NCBI RefSeq assembly: GCF_041549525.1
Contig: NZ_CP157456.1
Location: 2,356,001 to 2,420,000, forward strand
Length of the DNA stretch: 64,000 bases
From: Paenarthrobacter aurescens
GTDB lineage: Bacteria > Actinomycetota > Actinomycetes > Actinomycetales > Micrococcaceae
Reading direction: 5' to 3'
Shown in pieces: positions 1 to 9,946 of this stretch; within the stretch, counting starts at the first letter, position 1, and every line of letters starts with the position of its first letter. The notes below the pieces were generated by a model that had not been told where the DNA came from, ran no database searches, and saw only the letters and a list, made by a program, of their open reading frames with translations. The translations under genes were made by a program, and so were the position numbers.

Positions 1-603
1 CGCTTGCACGAACGCTCCGGGCAGGCCATCACGAACTTTGCCAACACGATGGTTCCTGCGGACTCGGACCTTGCGCAGCAAGCCACCAAGGACCCGTACG
101 TCTTCGACTTTTTATCCATGAGTGATCGGCACACCGAGCGGGACCTGGAGCTGCAATTGGTGAAGCACGTGGAGAAATTCCTGCTGGAGCTGGGCCAGGG
201 TTTCGCGTTTGTTGGCGAGCAGGTGCGGTTGGAAATTGCCGGGGACGAGTTCTTCGCCGATCTGCTGTTCTATCACCTCAAACTGCGCTGCTACATGGTG
301 ATCGAACTCAAGGCCGTGAAATTCGAACCCGGTTTCCTGGGGCAGCTTGGCATGTACATGGCGGCCGTGGACGATCTTCTGGCGCATCCGGACGACAAAC
401 CAACCATCGGTTTGCTGCTGTGCAAGGAGAAGAACAGTGTGGTGGCTGAGTATGCACTGCGTGGGTTTAACGCACCTGTGGGCATCGCGGAGTGGAAGAC
501 CTCCCTCGCGGACTCCTTGCCGGACGAATTGGTGGCGAGCCTGCCGAGCATCGAGACTTTGGAAGCGGAGTTGGCATCCGAAGCTGCGCGCTTGCAGGGT
601 TGA
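1..603 (+). CDS. PDDEXK nuclease domain protein (DUF1016/YhcG family), 5' end missing
   Basis: This is the C-terminal part (about 200 residues visible) of a YhcG/DUF1016 protein; the reading frame is open to the window edge, so the start lies upstream. The PD-(D/E)xK nuclease core is visible: an acidic residue in the strand FFADLLFYH, then VIELKAVKFEP carrying the E-x-K pair, then the helix region GQLGMYMAAVDD typical of this family. Family members are restriction-like nucleases of uncertain role, often found in accessory or defence regions. The gene converges on a dienelactone hydrolase gene with only 19 nt between the stops. Whether it is intact, or sits next to a restriction or toxin system, cannot be seen here. 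Confidence 0.85.
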   Translation, partial: RLHERSGQAITNFANTMVPADSDLAQQATKDPYVFDFLSMSDRHTERDLELQLVKHVEKFLLELGQGFAFVGEQVRLEIAGDEFFADLLFYHLKLRCYMVIELKAVKFEPGFLGQLGMYMAAVDDLLAHPDDKPTIGLLLCKEKNSVVAEYALRGFNAPVGIAEWKTSLADSLPDELVASLPSIETLEAELASEAARLQG

Positions 604-622
604 GTCACGGAAAAGTGGCGGC

Positions 623-1615
623 CTAGACGTTGTCCCTGAACCACGCCAGGGTGTCATTCCACGCGGCCGTAGCCTGAGCCTCCACGTAACGCTCGCTGGT
701 GTCGTTGTGGAATGCGTGGTCAACCCCGGGGTACACCTTGAGTTGGTGTTTAACCGTTGACGCGTCCAAGGCCTGTTGGAGTTGGGGCATCGCGCCGGTG
801 ATACGTGCGTCGTTCTCTGCATAGACACCCATCACGGCCGGCTTGATGGTGGGGACTTTGGCCAGGTCCGGCGCGGGACCGTAGAAGGCCGATGTTGCTT
901 TGAGGCCTTGAAACTCAGTACTTGATTGCCAGGTGATGCCTCCTCCGAAGCAGAATCCCACCATCCCGATCCGGCCTTCCTCGACGAAGCCCTGGCCGTT
1001 GAGGTACTCGAAAGCGGCTTTGAAGTCGTTGACGTGCCGTTGTGCGCCTGCCTGCGTGAGTGCACCCGGGACGGCATCCGGATCCAAATTCGCCGTGCCG
1101 CCCTCCCTGCTCAGGAGGTCCAGCGCCAATGCTGCATAGCCTTCCCTGGCGAATCTGCGGGCAACGTCCTGGATGTGCGGCGTCAGCCCGCGGTTTTCAT
1201 GGCAGATCAGTACAGCAGGGCCCCTCTGGCTTCCCTCAGGCCGGGCAAGGTACCCGCTGATCTCTGTCCCACCGGAGTCAAACTTCACTGTGGCCGTGGT
1301 CAGTCCGGCTGCGCCTTCTGGAACGGACAAGGGGCTCTTGGCATTGGGAACCGCAGTTGTGGCATTCCCAGGTGACGCGGCAGTTCCCTGCAAGGACGCG
1401 GAGGACGTGGGCGACGGTCTGGGCATCGGGTCCGTGGTTCGGGGAACCTCTTGCGGCGTACAGCCCACCAACGTCATGGCCGCCGCAGCCGCCGTCATGC
1501 TGCCCATGATGAAGGCCACCCGCCTGGTGAAGGTCCTGTGCGACATCTCCCCCGACCGGTAGTCATCGTAGAACTCTTCAATCAAGTACTTCTCGAACTT
1601 CTCCAACTGAACCAT
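623..1615 (-). CDS. Dienelactone hydrolase family lipoprotein
   Basis: An alpha/beta hydrolase of 330 residues. The ATG at 1615 is chosen because GGGAGG lies about 8 nt upstream. The N-terminus has an unusually long cytoplasmic region, a twin-arginine-like motif (TRRVAF, residues 30-35), a hydrophobic stretch and a lipobox ending in Cys52 (TLVGC), so it is probably a Tat-exported lipoprotein. A Pro/Ser/Thr/Ala-rich linker follows. The catalytic domain shows the nucleophile Cys in GFCFGGG (about residue 220) and the catalytic His in DHAFHND near the C-terminus, the dienelactone-hydrolase Cys/Asp/His pattern. The natural substrate is not predictable from sequence; known relatives open lactones or cleave esters. 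Confidence 0.88.
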   Translation of the reverse strand: MVQLEKFEKYLIEEFYDDYRSGEMSHRTFTRRVAFIMGSMTAAAAAMTLVGCTPQEVPRTTDPMPRPSPTSSASLQGTAASPGNATTAVPNAKSPLSVPEGAAGLTTATVKFDSGGTEISGYLARPEGSQRGPAVLICHENRGLTPHIQDVARRFAREGYAALALDLLSREGGTANLDPDAVPGALTQAGAQRHVNDFKAAFEYLNGQGFVEEGRIGMVGFCFGGGITWQSSTEFQGLKATSAFYGPAPDLAKVPTIKPAVMGVYAENDARITGAMPQLQQALDASTVKHQLKVYPGVDHAFHNDTSERYVEAQATAAWNDTLAWFRDNV

Positions 1616-1740
1616 GGCGAACCTCCCGACGATGTGGAATATCCTCCCCTGCTGTGAAGACGCGGACAAGGGTTGAGCGGTTCAGTCAACGTCTTGGTCG
1701 AGCCGCTTATATTGTCAGTGCGCCCTGCCAGAGTAGTGAC

Positions 1741-3216
1741 ATGAAGCAGATTCGGGAGGGGCAAGCGCAGACAGCGGCGTCGGCTGCACCTGTACTTTCC
1801 AATCCCCGAGGACCATCACAGCTGCGCACCATGCCGACAGGCACCGTCAGCGGCGACTTGGTTGAGCAGTTGCGGGTGTTGGAGGAGATGAAGTCGGCTA
1901 TTACTGCGTTGCAGGCGCGGGTTGCTGTGGCTTTTGATCTTGCCCAGCGCGCTGAGCAAGCCGAGGCCGGCGTTCCCGTGTCGGAGCGTGGCCTGGGGGT
2001 GGGTGCGCAGGTGGCGTTGGCGCGTCGGGAATCCCCGAATCGTGGGTCGCGGTTGCTTGGTTTGGCGAAGGCTTTGGTGGTGGAGATGCCGCGGACTATG
2101 GCGGCGTTGCAGGCCGGGAAGTTGAATGAGTGGCGTGCCACGCTGCTGGTGAAGGAGACCGCGTGCCTCAGTGTTGAGGACCGGGCTGCGGTTGATGAAG
2201 AACTTGCCGCGGATATGGGGACTTTTGATGGGAAGGGTGACAAGGCGATTGTCGCGGCGGTGAAGGCTGCAGCGTATCGTCGTGATCCGCGGTCGGTGGC
2301 GGGGCGTGCTGCCCGTGCGGCGTCTGAGCGGATGGTCAGTTTGCGTCCCGCGCCGGACACCATGACGTACTTGATGGCGCTGTTGCCGGTGGCCCAGGGT
2401 GTGGCGGTCTATAAAGCACTGACCCGGGCTGCTGATTCGGCCCGTTCCAGCGGGGACGCTGGTTCGGGTGGTCCTTCCGGTTCAGGTAGTGCTTCCGGTT
2501 CAGGTAGTGCTGTCCCGACCCGCGGCCAGGTCATGGCCGACACCCTCGTCGAACGCATCACCGGGACCCCGGGCGGGTTTTCGGGAATCAACCTGGATCT
2601 TGTCATGACGGACCGGACCCTGTTCCAGGGCGATAGTGAACCGGCACGGCTCCAGGGGTACGGGATCGTCCCGGCCGAGTGGGGACGGGAACTCCTCGGA
2701 CTGGGGCAAGCAGTGAACCCGGGACCGGCAGCGAATGCCGGACAAGCAACTGCGGGGCGGGCAAACGCCGGACAAGCTAACACCGGACAGGACCAGATGC
2801 AGGCAGTGTCTGGTCGGGAGTTTGATGTCTGGCTTCGTCGGCTGTACACGGCGCCGGGCACGGGAGATCTCCTCGGCACGGACTCGAAGGCCCGGCTTTT
2901 TACCGGCCGGCTCAGGCGATTGATCGAGACCCGGGACGACACTTGCCGCACCCCGTATTGCGACGCACCCATCCGGCACATCGACCATGTGGTTCCGTGG
3001 CATTCCGGCGGGAAAACGAACCCCGCGAACGGGGCAGGACTGTGCGAAGCCTGCAACCACACCAAAGAACACCCCGGGTGGGCGGTCACTACGCTCCATG
3101 GGAAATCACACGCGGGCGCTCACGGCGTGCACACCCTCGAAATCAGCACCCCCACCGGCCACACATACCAATCCAAAGCCCCACCCCTGCCAGGACACCA
3201 CCCCATAAGAACCTAG
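1741..3216 (+). CDS. DUF222/HNH endonuclease domain protein (13E12 repeat family)
   Basis: About 491 residues. The N-terminal two thirds match the DUF222 type (13E12 repeat family, usually multicopy in actinobacteria). The C-terminus is an HNH nuclease fold: [18 protein letters not shown] supplies the first Cys and His residues, followed by [15 protein letters not shown] with the second Cys pair, Asn and His. Two low-complexity inserts lie before it: Gly/Ser repeats ([11 protein letters not shown], around 2460-2510) and Ala/Gly/Asn/Gln repeats (around 2700-2790). The start is uncertain: the frame opens at 1654, ATG 1741 is the first convincing start, and ATG 1831 is an alternative. There is no Shine-Dalgarno; CAGAGT 6 nt before 1741 could be a poor leaderless -10. 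Cellular role unknown. Confidence 0.85.
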   Translation: MKQIREGQAQTAASAAPVLSNPRGPSQLRTMPTGTVSGDLVEQLRVLEEMKSAITALQARVAVAFDLAQRAEQAEAGVPVSERGLGVGAQVALARRESPNRGSRLLGLAKALVVEMPRTMAALQAGKLNEWRATLLVKETACLSVEDRAAVDEELAADMGTFDGKGDKAIVAAVKAAAYRRDPRSVAGRAARAASERMVSLRPAPDTMTYLMALLPVAQGVAVYKALTRAADSARSSGDAGSGGPSGSGSASGSGSAVPTRGQVMADTLVERITGTPGGFSGINLDLVMTDRTLFQGDSEPARLQGYGIVPAEWGRELLGLGQAVNPGPAANAGQATAGRANAGQANTGQDQMQAVSGREFDVWLRRLYTAPGTGDLLGTDSKARLFTGRLRRLIETRDDTCRTPYCDAPIRHIDHVVPWHSGGKTNPANGAGLCEACNHTKEHPGWAVTTLHGKSHAGAHGVHTLEISTPTGHTYQSKAPPLPGHHPIRT

Positions 3217-3248
3217 ACAGCCCGCCAGCAGAAAGTGGCCAGACACAA

Positions 3249-3280
3249 AAGGCGGACAGCGAATCCTCGCTGCCCGCCTT
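3249..3280 (-). terminator. Hairpin terminator between convergent DUF222/HNH gene and nrdF
   Basis: A 14-bp stem with one mismatch (3249-3262 with 3267-3280) and a 4-nt ATCC loop lies between the two convergent stops. On the minus strand it is followed by TTTGTGT, so it probably ends the nrd operon and may also serve the plus-strand gene. Confidence 0.7.
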
Positions 3281-3296
3281 CAAAGGACGTGTCTTC

Positions 3297-4343
<1,047 letters not shown>

Positions 4344-4372
4344 TTAGTTTTGAGTACGACCAAGATCGCAAT

Positions 4373-4396
4373 TAATCAACCAGTAATGGTTGATTA
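4373..4396. repeat. 9-bp inverted repeat overlapping the nrdE stop codon
   Basis: TAATCAACC and GGTTGATTA are separated by 6 nt; the right arm contains the nrdE stop codon at 4394-4396. In RNA this forms an AU-rich hairpin directly at the nrdE stop. No U-tract follows. Confidence 0.55.
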
Positions 4397-6577
4397 CAGC
4401 ATGCAGCTGACACAGCCTTCCACCTCAGTGCCCTCCAGCGCGAGCTGGCGGAGACGGATGTAGTAGAGGGTCTTGATGCCCTTGCGCCATGCGTAGATCT
4501 GCGCCTTGTTGATATCACGCGTGGTGGCGGTGTCCTTGAAGAACAACGTCAGGGACAGGCCCTGGTCCACGTGCTGCGTGGCAGCTGCGTAGGTATCGAT
4601 GATCTTCTCGTAACCGATCTCGTAGGCATCCTGGTAGTACTCCAGGTTGTCGTTGGTCAGGTACGGAGCCGGGTAGTAGACGCGGCCGATCTTGCCTTCC
4701 TTGCGGATTTCGATCTTGGCGGCCACCGGGTGGATGGAGGACGTGGAATTGTTGATGTAGCTGATGGAACCGGTAGGCGGCACGGCCTGGAGGTTCTGGT
4801 TGTAGATGCCGTGCTCCATGACAGAAGCCTTCAGCTCGCGCCAGTCATCCTGGGTGGGGATGTGGTGGCCGGCGAAGAGCTCGCGGACGCGCTCCGTTGC
4901 CGGTACCCATTCCTGCTCGGTGTACTTGTCAAAGAACTCACCGGAGGCGTAGGTGGACTTCTCGAAGCCGCCGAACTTCTGACCGGTCTCGATGGCCAGG
5001 CGGTTTGAGGCACGCAGAGCGTGGAACAGCACCGTGTAGAAGTAGATGTTGGTGAAGTCCAGGCCCTCTTCGGAACCGTAGTGGACGTGCTCACGGGCAA
5101 GGTAGCCGTGGAGGTTCATCTGGCCGAGGCCAATTGCGTGGCTCTGGGCGTTGCCCTGGGCGATGGACGGCACCGAGTTGATGTAAGACATGTCCGAAAC
5201 AGCGCTGAGGGCGCGGATGGAGGTCTCAATGGAGCGACCAAAGTCCGGCGAGTCCATGGTCTTGGCGATGTTCATCGAACCAAGGTTGCAGGAAATGTCC
5301 TTGCCCACGGTCTCGTAGCTCAGGTCCTCGGCGTAGATGGACGGGGAGGAAACCTGCAGGATCTCAGAGCACAGGTTGCTCATGGTGATCTTGCCGTCGA
5401 TCGGGTTGGCCCGGTTCACGGTGTCCTCGAACATGATGTACGGGTAGCCGGACTCGAACTGGATTTCCGCGAGGGTCTGGAAGAACTCGCGGGCGCTGAT
5501 CTTGGTCTTCTTGATCCGGGAATCGTCAACCATCTCGTAGTACTTCTCGGTCACCGAGATATCGGAGAACGGAACACCGTAGACCTTCTCCACGTCATAC
5601 GGGGAGAAGAGGTACATGTCCTCATTCTTCTTGGCGAGTTCGAACGTGATGTCCGGAACCACTACGCCCAAGGAGAGCGTCTTGATGCGGATTTTCTCAT
5701 CAGCGTTCTCACGCTTGGTGTCCAGGAAGCGGTGGATGTCCGGGTGGTGAGCGTGCAGGTAGACCGCACCTGCACCCTGACGGGCACCGAGCTGGTTTGC
5801 GTAGGAGAAGCTGTCTTCGAGGAGCTTCATCACGGGAATGACGCCGGAGGACTGGTTCTCGATCTGCTTGATGGGTGCGCCGTGCTCGCGGATGTTGGTG
5901 AGCGAGAGAGCTACACCGCCGCCGCGCTTGGAGAGCTGGAGCGCGGAGTTGATGGCGCGGGCGATCGACTCCATGTTGTCTTCGATGCGGAGCAGGAAGC
6001 AGGAGACCAGCTCGCCGCGCTGTGCCTTGCCGGCATTGAGGAACGTGGGAGTAGCAGGCTGGAAACGGCCGTCGATGATTTCGTCAACAAGGCGGTTGGC
6101 CAGGTCTTCGTCACCGCGTGCCAGGTGCAGGGCAACCATGCAGACGCGGTCTTCGTAGCGCTCCAGGAAACGCTTGCCGTCAAAAGTCTTCAGCGTGTAG
6201 GACGTGTAGAACTTGAAGGCGCCGAGGAAGGTCTCAAAGCGGAACTTCTTCTTGTACGCGCGGTTGAAGAGATCGCGGATGAAGTTCATCGTGTATTGGT
6301 CGAGGGTTTCGCGCTCGTAGTACTGGTTCTTCACCAAGTAGTCGAGCTTCTCTTCCAGGTCATGGAAGAAGACCGTGTTGTTGTTCACATGCTGCAGGAA
6401 GTACTGGTGTGCAGCCTCGCGGTCGGCTTCAAACTGGATCTCGCCGTTGGGGCCATACAAGTTCAGCATGGCGTTGAGCTCGTGATAACCCAAGCCCTTG
6501 AAAGCCTCGGGCAGCGGCTTCTTGACCGTGTCCACAGCGCCCCCGGTTACTTCTGTTTCTGCGACAGTTGTGTCCAA
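4394..6577 (-). CDS. nrdE: Class Ib ribonucleoside-diphosphate reductase, alpha subunit
   Basis: The 727-residue catalytic subunit that reduces NDPs to dNDPs. It has the ATP-cone-poor class Ib architecture, the catalytic loop SNLCSEI with Asn/Cys/Glu, a radical-transfer pair near YFYTV/YYI, and the C-terminal redox pair CVSC in EGCVSCML, reduced in vivo by NrdH. The TTG start at 6577 gives MDTTVAETE and overlaps the end of nrdI by 31 nt, which suggests translational coupling; GGAAAAG lies just upstream. Later in-frame ATGs would remove conserved N-terminal sequence. The two hairpins downstream separate it from nrdF. Confidence 0.96.
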   Translation of the reverse strand: MDTTVAETEVTGGAVDTVKKPLPEAFKGLGYHELNAMLNLYGPNGEIQFEADREAAHQYFLQHVNNNTVFFHDLEEKLDYLVKNQYYERETLDQYTMNFIRDLFNRAYKKKFRFETFLGAFKFYTSYTLKTFDGKRFLERYEDRVCMVALHLARGDEDLANRLVDEIIDGRFQPATPTFLNAGKAQRGELVSCFLLRIEDNMESIARAINSALQLSKRGGGVALSLTNIREHGAPIKQIENQSSGVIPVMKLLEDSFSYANQLGARQGAGAVYLHAHHPDIHRFLDTKRENADEKIRIKTLSLGVVVPDITFELAKKNEDMYLFSPYDVEKVYGVPFSDISVTEKYYEMVDDSRIKKTKISAREFFQTLAEIQFESGYPYIMFEDTVNRANPIDGKITMSNLCSEILQVSSPSIYAEDLSYETVGKDISCNLGSMNIAKTMDSPDFGRSIETSIRALSAVSDMSYINSVPSIAQGNAQSHAIGLGQMNLHGYLAREHVHYGSEEGLDFTNIYFYTVLFHALRASNRLAIETGQKFGGFEKSTYASGEFFDKYTEQEWVPATERVRELFAGHHIPTQDDWRELKASVMEHGIYNQNLQAVPPTGSISYINNSTSSIHPVAAKIEIRKEGKIGRVYYPAPYLTNDNLEYYQDAYEIGYEKIIDTYAAATQHVDQGLSLTLFFKDTATTRDINKAQIYAWRKGIKTLYYIRLRQLALEGTEVEGCVSCML

Positions 6578-7017
6578 AACTTTTCCAGCCCTTCGTTGAC
6601 CCGCTGAACGTCTTCCGGCGTTCCCATGAGTTCAAATTTGTAAAGATGCGGCACCTTGCACTTCACCGAGATGATGTCCCCGGCTGCGCAATAGTTGTCC
6701 GCGAAATTAGTGTTCCCTGCTCCGATAACACCGCGGATCAGTTCCCTGTTCCTGGGATCGTTGAGAAATCTGATGACCTGCTTCGGCACGGAGCCTTCGC
6801 CGTTTGTTCCGCCGTATGTGGGCAGTACAAGGACGAAGGGTTCAAGGGCCCTAAGCGGTGCGTCCTGGGCGTACAGCGGGATGCGTGCTGCATCCGTACC
6901 CAGTTTCTGGACGAATCGTTTGGTGTTCTCGGAGGTGGAGGAAAAGTAGATGAGGTGACTCCTCGTGGTCACAACTTCCGCAGCATTGCGTACGGATGCC
7001 GTTGCCAGCGGTGCCAT
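6547..7017 (-). CDS. nrdI: Class Ib ribonucleotide reductase assembly flavodoxin
   Basis: The 156-residue NrdI, a flavodoxin-like protein that helps form the Mn-tyrosyl cofactor of NrdF. It shows the FMN phosphate loop [16 protein letters not shown] near the N-terminus, then [17 protein letters not shown], and later [15 protein letters not shown], which fits NrdI. The ATG at 7017 is chosen because GAGGTGA lies 5 nt upstream; the GTG at 7026 falls inside that ribosome-binding site. It lies 62 nt downstream of nrdH and overlaps nrdE, so the operon order is nrdH-nrdI-nrdE. Confidence 0.95.
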   Translation of the reverse strand: MAPLATASVRNAAEVVTTRSHLIYFSSTSENTKRFVQKLGTDAARIPLYAQDAPLRALEPFVLVLPTYGGTNGEGSVPKQVIRFLNDPRNRELIRGVIGAGNTNFADNYCAAGDIISVKCKVPHLYKFELMGTPEDVQRVNEGLEKFWTQLSQKQK

Positions 7018-7079
7018 GGGAGTCACCTCAACTACATAGGAATTTTTGGTGTGCTGTGGTGGCGAAGTTTGAATGAAAC

Positions 7080-7322
7080 TTAGGCCACAGAGGAAACGGC
7101 CTGGGCCAGTTCCTCAATCTTGTCCGGGCGGAAACCAGACCAGTGGTCCTGCTCGGTTACGACAACCGGTGCCTGCATGTAGCCCAGTGCCTTGAGACGC
7201 TCAAGGGCCTCGGCATCCTGGGAGATGTCCACACTCTGGTAGGCAATGCCCTTCTTATCCAGCGCCCGGTAGGTTGCGTTGCACTGAACACAGGCCGGCT
7301 TCGTGTAAACCGTTACGGTCAT
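7080..7322 (-). CDS. nrdH: Glutaredoxin-like protein NrdH
   Basis: An 80-residue redoxin that donates electrons to NrdE. The redox motif CVQC is at residues 11-14 ([19 protein letters not shown]), and the C-terminal part [12 protein letters not shown] is typical of NrdH, which is fold-related to glutaredoxin but reduced by thioredoxin reductase. AAGGGGACAGGGATC precedes the ATG. It is the first gene of the nrd operon, and two NrdR-box-like sites lie 156-203 nt upstream. Confidence 0.96.
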   Translation of the reverse strand: MTVTVYTKPACVQCNATYRALDKKGIAYQSVDISQDAEALERLKALGYMQAPVVVTEQDHWSGFRPDKIEELAQAVSSVA

Positions 7323-7477
7323 GATCCCTGTCCCCTTAGTTGAAGTCTGTCGCTCTTCGTATCTGGCGGGCTCAACCGGAACTAATTACTGAATCCGATA
7401 CCGGCCCGCGGGCTGCCGTGACAGCCAACACGCTCTGATTTTGTCTTGCGCTGGTTTCCCGCTCAATCCGTAAATCG

Positions 7478-7525
7478 ATACTACATGTAGTGCAAGAGAA
7501 GAACTGGAACCCCAAGATGATGTAT
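7478..7525 (-). promoter_or_regulatory. Tandem NrdR-box-like operator upstream of nrdHIEF
   Basis: The site ATACTACATGTAGTGC (7478-7493) fits the NrdR consensus acaCwAtATaTwGtgt at nearly all central positions. A weaker copy, CCCCAAGATGATGTAT (7510-7525), starts exactly 32 bp away, three helical turns, which is the spacing usual for paired NrdR boxes. A possible minus-strand -10, TAGTAT, overlaps the stronger box. NrdR repression of nrd genes is established in actinobacteria; its action here is inferred. The nrdR gene is not in the window. The rest of 7323-7706 shows no gene. Confidence 0.75.
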
Positions 7526-7706
7526 TACAAGTATGTCATTCAATCCACCGCTCGTCCACAGGCAAGGGCTCTCAAAATGTCCGTGATTCCGCCGAATTGA
7601 GAGATGTCATCCACACCCTGTGGACTACTTAGCCACATTTAATCTTCAGCGTGTCGCCCGGATACGGCGTGTCGTGACACTTTGAAAATGTGGCGTGGCG
7701 AACAGC

Positions 7707-7718
7707 TAAAATCGGCTG
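7707..7718 (+). promoter_or_regulatory. Leaderless -10 element for the LysR gene
   Basis: TAAAAT at 7707-7712 is followed by 6 nt and the ATG at 7719, placing the transcription start at or next to the start codon. No Shine-Dalgarno is present. A possible -35, TTGAAA, is at 7682-7687 with a long 19-nt spacer. Confidence 0.6.
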
Positions 7719-8684
7719 ATGGTCAACCTTCTCCATCTCCGCACCTTGATGGAGGTCACCCGGCTGGGATCCTTCGCAGCCGCTGCCGCCCAACTCGGTT
7801 ACACAGCATCGGCAGTCTCCCAACAGATGGCTGCGCTGGAACGCGATACCGGCGTCGAACTCTTCCAACGGTCCGCCCGCAGCGTTGTTCCTACCGAAGC
7901 CGCGGTGACCATGACCCGCCACGCTTCCAAGGTGCTTACCGACGTCGAGGCCCTCATGGCGGCAGCTTCGCGGACCAACGACACCCCCGCACAGGAACTG
8001 AGGTTGGGCATTTTTCCCAGCCTTGCCACTTATGTTCTGCCGGAGATCCTTCGGAATGAACGATGGAGTGGGCTGGGCATCGAGCTCAAAGTCTCTGTTG
8101 CCGAACCGGCGCAAACCATTCAGGGCCTGCGCAGCGGCGGCGAGCTGGATGTGGCGCTGGTCTATCAGGTGGGTCAATCCGGCTTGGCCTGGCCGCACTC
8201 CCTGGAACGCCAGTGGATCGGCGATGACGACTTCCGGGTGGTGCTGCCCGCATCATGGAAGATCCGGGAGGACGCCGAGATTGAAGCCGCCCACCTCTCG
8301 GACATGCCATGGATCATCCATCACCCCGGCACCAGCGATGCGTTGGTGATCGAACGCCTTTTCGCCAGCTGCAACCTTCACCCCCGCGTGGTGGCTTACA
8401 GCGACGACTTCCATGCGAGCTTGGAGATGACGGCCGCCGGGCTGGGGGCCTCGCTGGTACCGGAACTGGCTCTGCGGAACCGGCCGGCCGGCGTCGTGGT
8501 CCTTGACGTCCCGGACATCCGACTGGCGCGGAACGTGTTCGCCCTGCTCATCAATGAAAAGCGGACAGCGCAAGTGCAGTTGTTCACACAGCTTCTTGCG
8601 GACACCCTCAGGGACACGTCAGGAAAAAGCGGCCTTCACCCCCTGAAATCCGCTCCTGTCAAGGGCCGCAAGCTCCCGAGGTGA
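7719..8684 (+). CDS. LysR-family transcriptional regulator
   Basis: 321 residues. The N-terminal winged helix-turn-helix is clear (LLHLRTLMEVTRLGSFAAAA, then LGYTASAVSQQMAALERDTG), followed by a linker helix and a type 2 periplasmic-binding-like effector domain (from about residue 90, LRLGIFPSLATYVLPEIL). The ligand is unknown. It is divergent from nrdH across a 396-nt gap, but its own promoter is close to the ATG and the NrdR-like sites are nearer the nrd side. It stands alone; no obvious metabolic target gene is adjacent. Confidence 0.92.
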   Translation: MVNLLHLRTLMEVTRLGSFAAAAAQLGYTASAVSQQMAALERDTGVELFQRSARSVVPTEAAVTMTRHASKVLTDVEALMAAASRTNDTPAQELRLGIFPSLATYVLPEILRNERWSGLGIELKVSVAEPAQTIQGLRSGGELDVALVYQVGQSGLAWPHSLERQWIGDDDFRVVLPASWKIREDAEIEAAHLSDMPWIIHHPGTSDALVIERLFASCNLHPRVVAYSDDFHASLEMTAAGLGASLVPELALRNRPAGVVVLDVPDIRLARNVFALLINEKRTAQVQLFTQLLADTLRDTSGKSGLHPLKSAPVKGRKLPR

Positions 8685-8722
8685 ATTGCCGCGAAGTGCT
8701 GGAACCCGCCGGTTGATGGGGT

Positions 8723-8734
8723 TAGATTGATCAC
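8723..8734 (+). promoter_or_regulatory. Leaderless -10 element for the DUF2004 gene
   Basis: TAGATT (8723-8728) is followed by a 6-nt spacer and ATG 8735. There is no Shine-Dalgarno upstream of this start and no clear -35. Confidence 0.6.
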
Positions 8735-9238
8735 ATGGGCAAGGTAGCGAGCAAGCATTTTGGGGAGATCGAGCTCAATCACGGGCGTGAACATTGCTTC
8801 GTAGCGAGACACGAACTTGGTGGCAACCAGCTTGAACTGGACCTCAACGTCACCGCGCACGACCACTTCGATGAGGCAGCCATGCGCAAGGTGGACTACA
8901 GGTTGCGCTTCCTGCCTGAGCTCGTGGACCAAGTACGGGAAATGATCGCCGATGAACTGGATCAGGACGGCACCAATCCCCAACAGTTCCTGCATTTCCA
9001 CAGCTCACAACTCAAGGACGAGCAACTCGAATCGGTCTTCGGCGTCACCGACAAAGGCCAGCTCACCAATGACGTCTTCCTCAAAGCCCTCAAACTCGGC
9101 CACGTGGCCATCTACCCCGGGCAGCCGGAGCGGTACTTCGTGCTGGACTTCACCTTGGGTTCCCACTTCACGGACGAGCTCCTGGTAGTCGCGGCCGACG
9201 AAGACGGCGTTGTGGATGACGAGATCCTTTGGGAGTAG
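8735..9238 (+). CDS. DUF2004 domain protein
   Basis: A 167-residue soluble protein of the DUF2004 type: a small beta-rich domain (HFGEIELNHG; LDLNVTAHDHFDEAAM) with a C-terminal part resembling relatives of unknown function (GQPERYFVLDFTLG; DELLVVAADEDGVV). No signal peptide or membrane segment is seen. It converges on the TPR gene of the MoxR locus, and the two stop codons abut with no spacer (TAG 9236-9238, then TCA 9239-9241). No function can be assigned. Confidence 0.8.
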   Translation: MGKVASKHFGEIELNHGREHCFVARHELGGNQLELDLNVTAHDHFDEAAMRKVDYRLRFLPELVDQVREMIADELDQDGTNPQQFLHFHSSQLKDEQLESVFGVTDKGQLTNDVFLKALKLGHVAIYPGQPERYFVLDFTLGSHFTDELLVVAADEDGVVDDEILWE

Positions 9239-9946
9239 TCACCACGGCCTGTCCACACCGGGATCTTTGTCCGGTCCCCGCAGGTACTCGCCGCGCTCCT
9301 GGCCCTCGGATCGCTCCCGCTGTGCCTGCTGCGCGCTCTCTTGAAGCTGCTGGAGTTGCTCCTGGTTTGGTGGCTGCGGCTGCGTACTCTGCTTGGATGT
9401 GGAAGGACGGTCCGGGGCCTCAGCCGCGGCAATCTTGCCCTTCAGGCGGTCTTCGGCCGCGTCCAGGCTCTTGCCCTCCCCGGCTGAGTTCGCCGGAGAT
9501 TCCGTGTGGCATAGGGGCGGCGCGACGTCTGCTGTGGCTTTGGCTTCATTGAACAACCGTGCCGCGGCGGCCGGTTCCCCGGCTTCATCCCCCAGCTTCT
9601 CGATGCTCAACACCAAGTTGACGCGCACCTTGCATTCGTCATTTCCTGCCCCTGCGGCCAAGGCCGACTCAAAGTCCCTCCGCGCAGCAGCAAAGTCGCC
9701 GGCAAGCACCTGGGCATCCCCCGAAGCGAAAAGCCCCTTATGCGGCTCCAGGATGTTCACTATCTGCAACCCTGCCGCTGCACGGGCTGCGCCCTCCTGC
9801 TCTCCTGCCTCGAAGGAGTTCGTTGCAGCGGTACCCAGCACAGCCACGCTCAGGAGCTTGGCAGCAACTGCGAGCGCCAGCAGCGCAGGTGGTGCTGACC
9901 AGAGCGCAAGGCGGCGTCGCCGTCGTCGTGCGTTGCTGTTCTTCAT
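9239..9946 (-). CDS. Membrane-anchored TPR-like protein, last gene of the MoxR/VWA locus
   Basis: 235 residues. A basic N-terminus (NARRRRRRLALW) precedes one transmembrane helix (about residues 12-38). An alpha-helical region follows with one readable tetratricopeptide-like unit (AQVLAGDFAAARRDFESALA), then a disordered Gln/Pro/Ser/Arg-rich tail. The position matches BatC-type TPR proteins that end Bat (aerotolerance-like) operons. The start ATG (9946-9944) overlaps the TGA of the upstream VWA gene by one base, so translation is probably coupled. Its frame stays open far upstream, but the earlier part is only a shadow of the VWA gene. Confidence 0.75.
   Translation of the reverse strand: MKNSNARRRRRRLALWSAPPALLALAVAAKLLSVAVLGTAATNSFEAGEQEGAARAAAGLQIVNILEPHKGLFASGDAQVLAGDFAAARRDFESALAAGAGNDECKVRVNLVLSIEKLGDEAGEPAAAARLFNEAKATADVAPPLCHTESPANSAGEGKSLDAAEDRLKGKIAAAEAPDRPSTSKQSTQPQPPNQEQLQQLQESAQQAQRERSEGQERGEYLRGPDKDPGVDRPW

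Noticed and set aside
5021..6607. 528-codon plus-strand open frame
   Set aside because: It is antisense to nrdE, and its translation lacks domain features; it is a shadow caused by high-GC codon bias.
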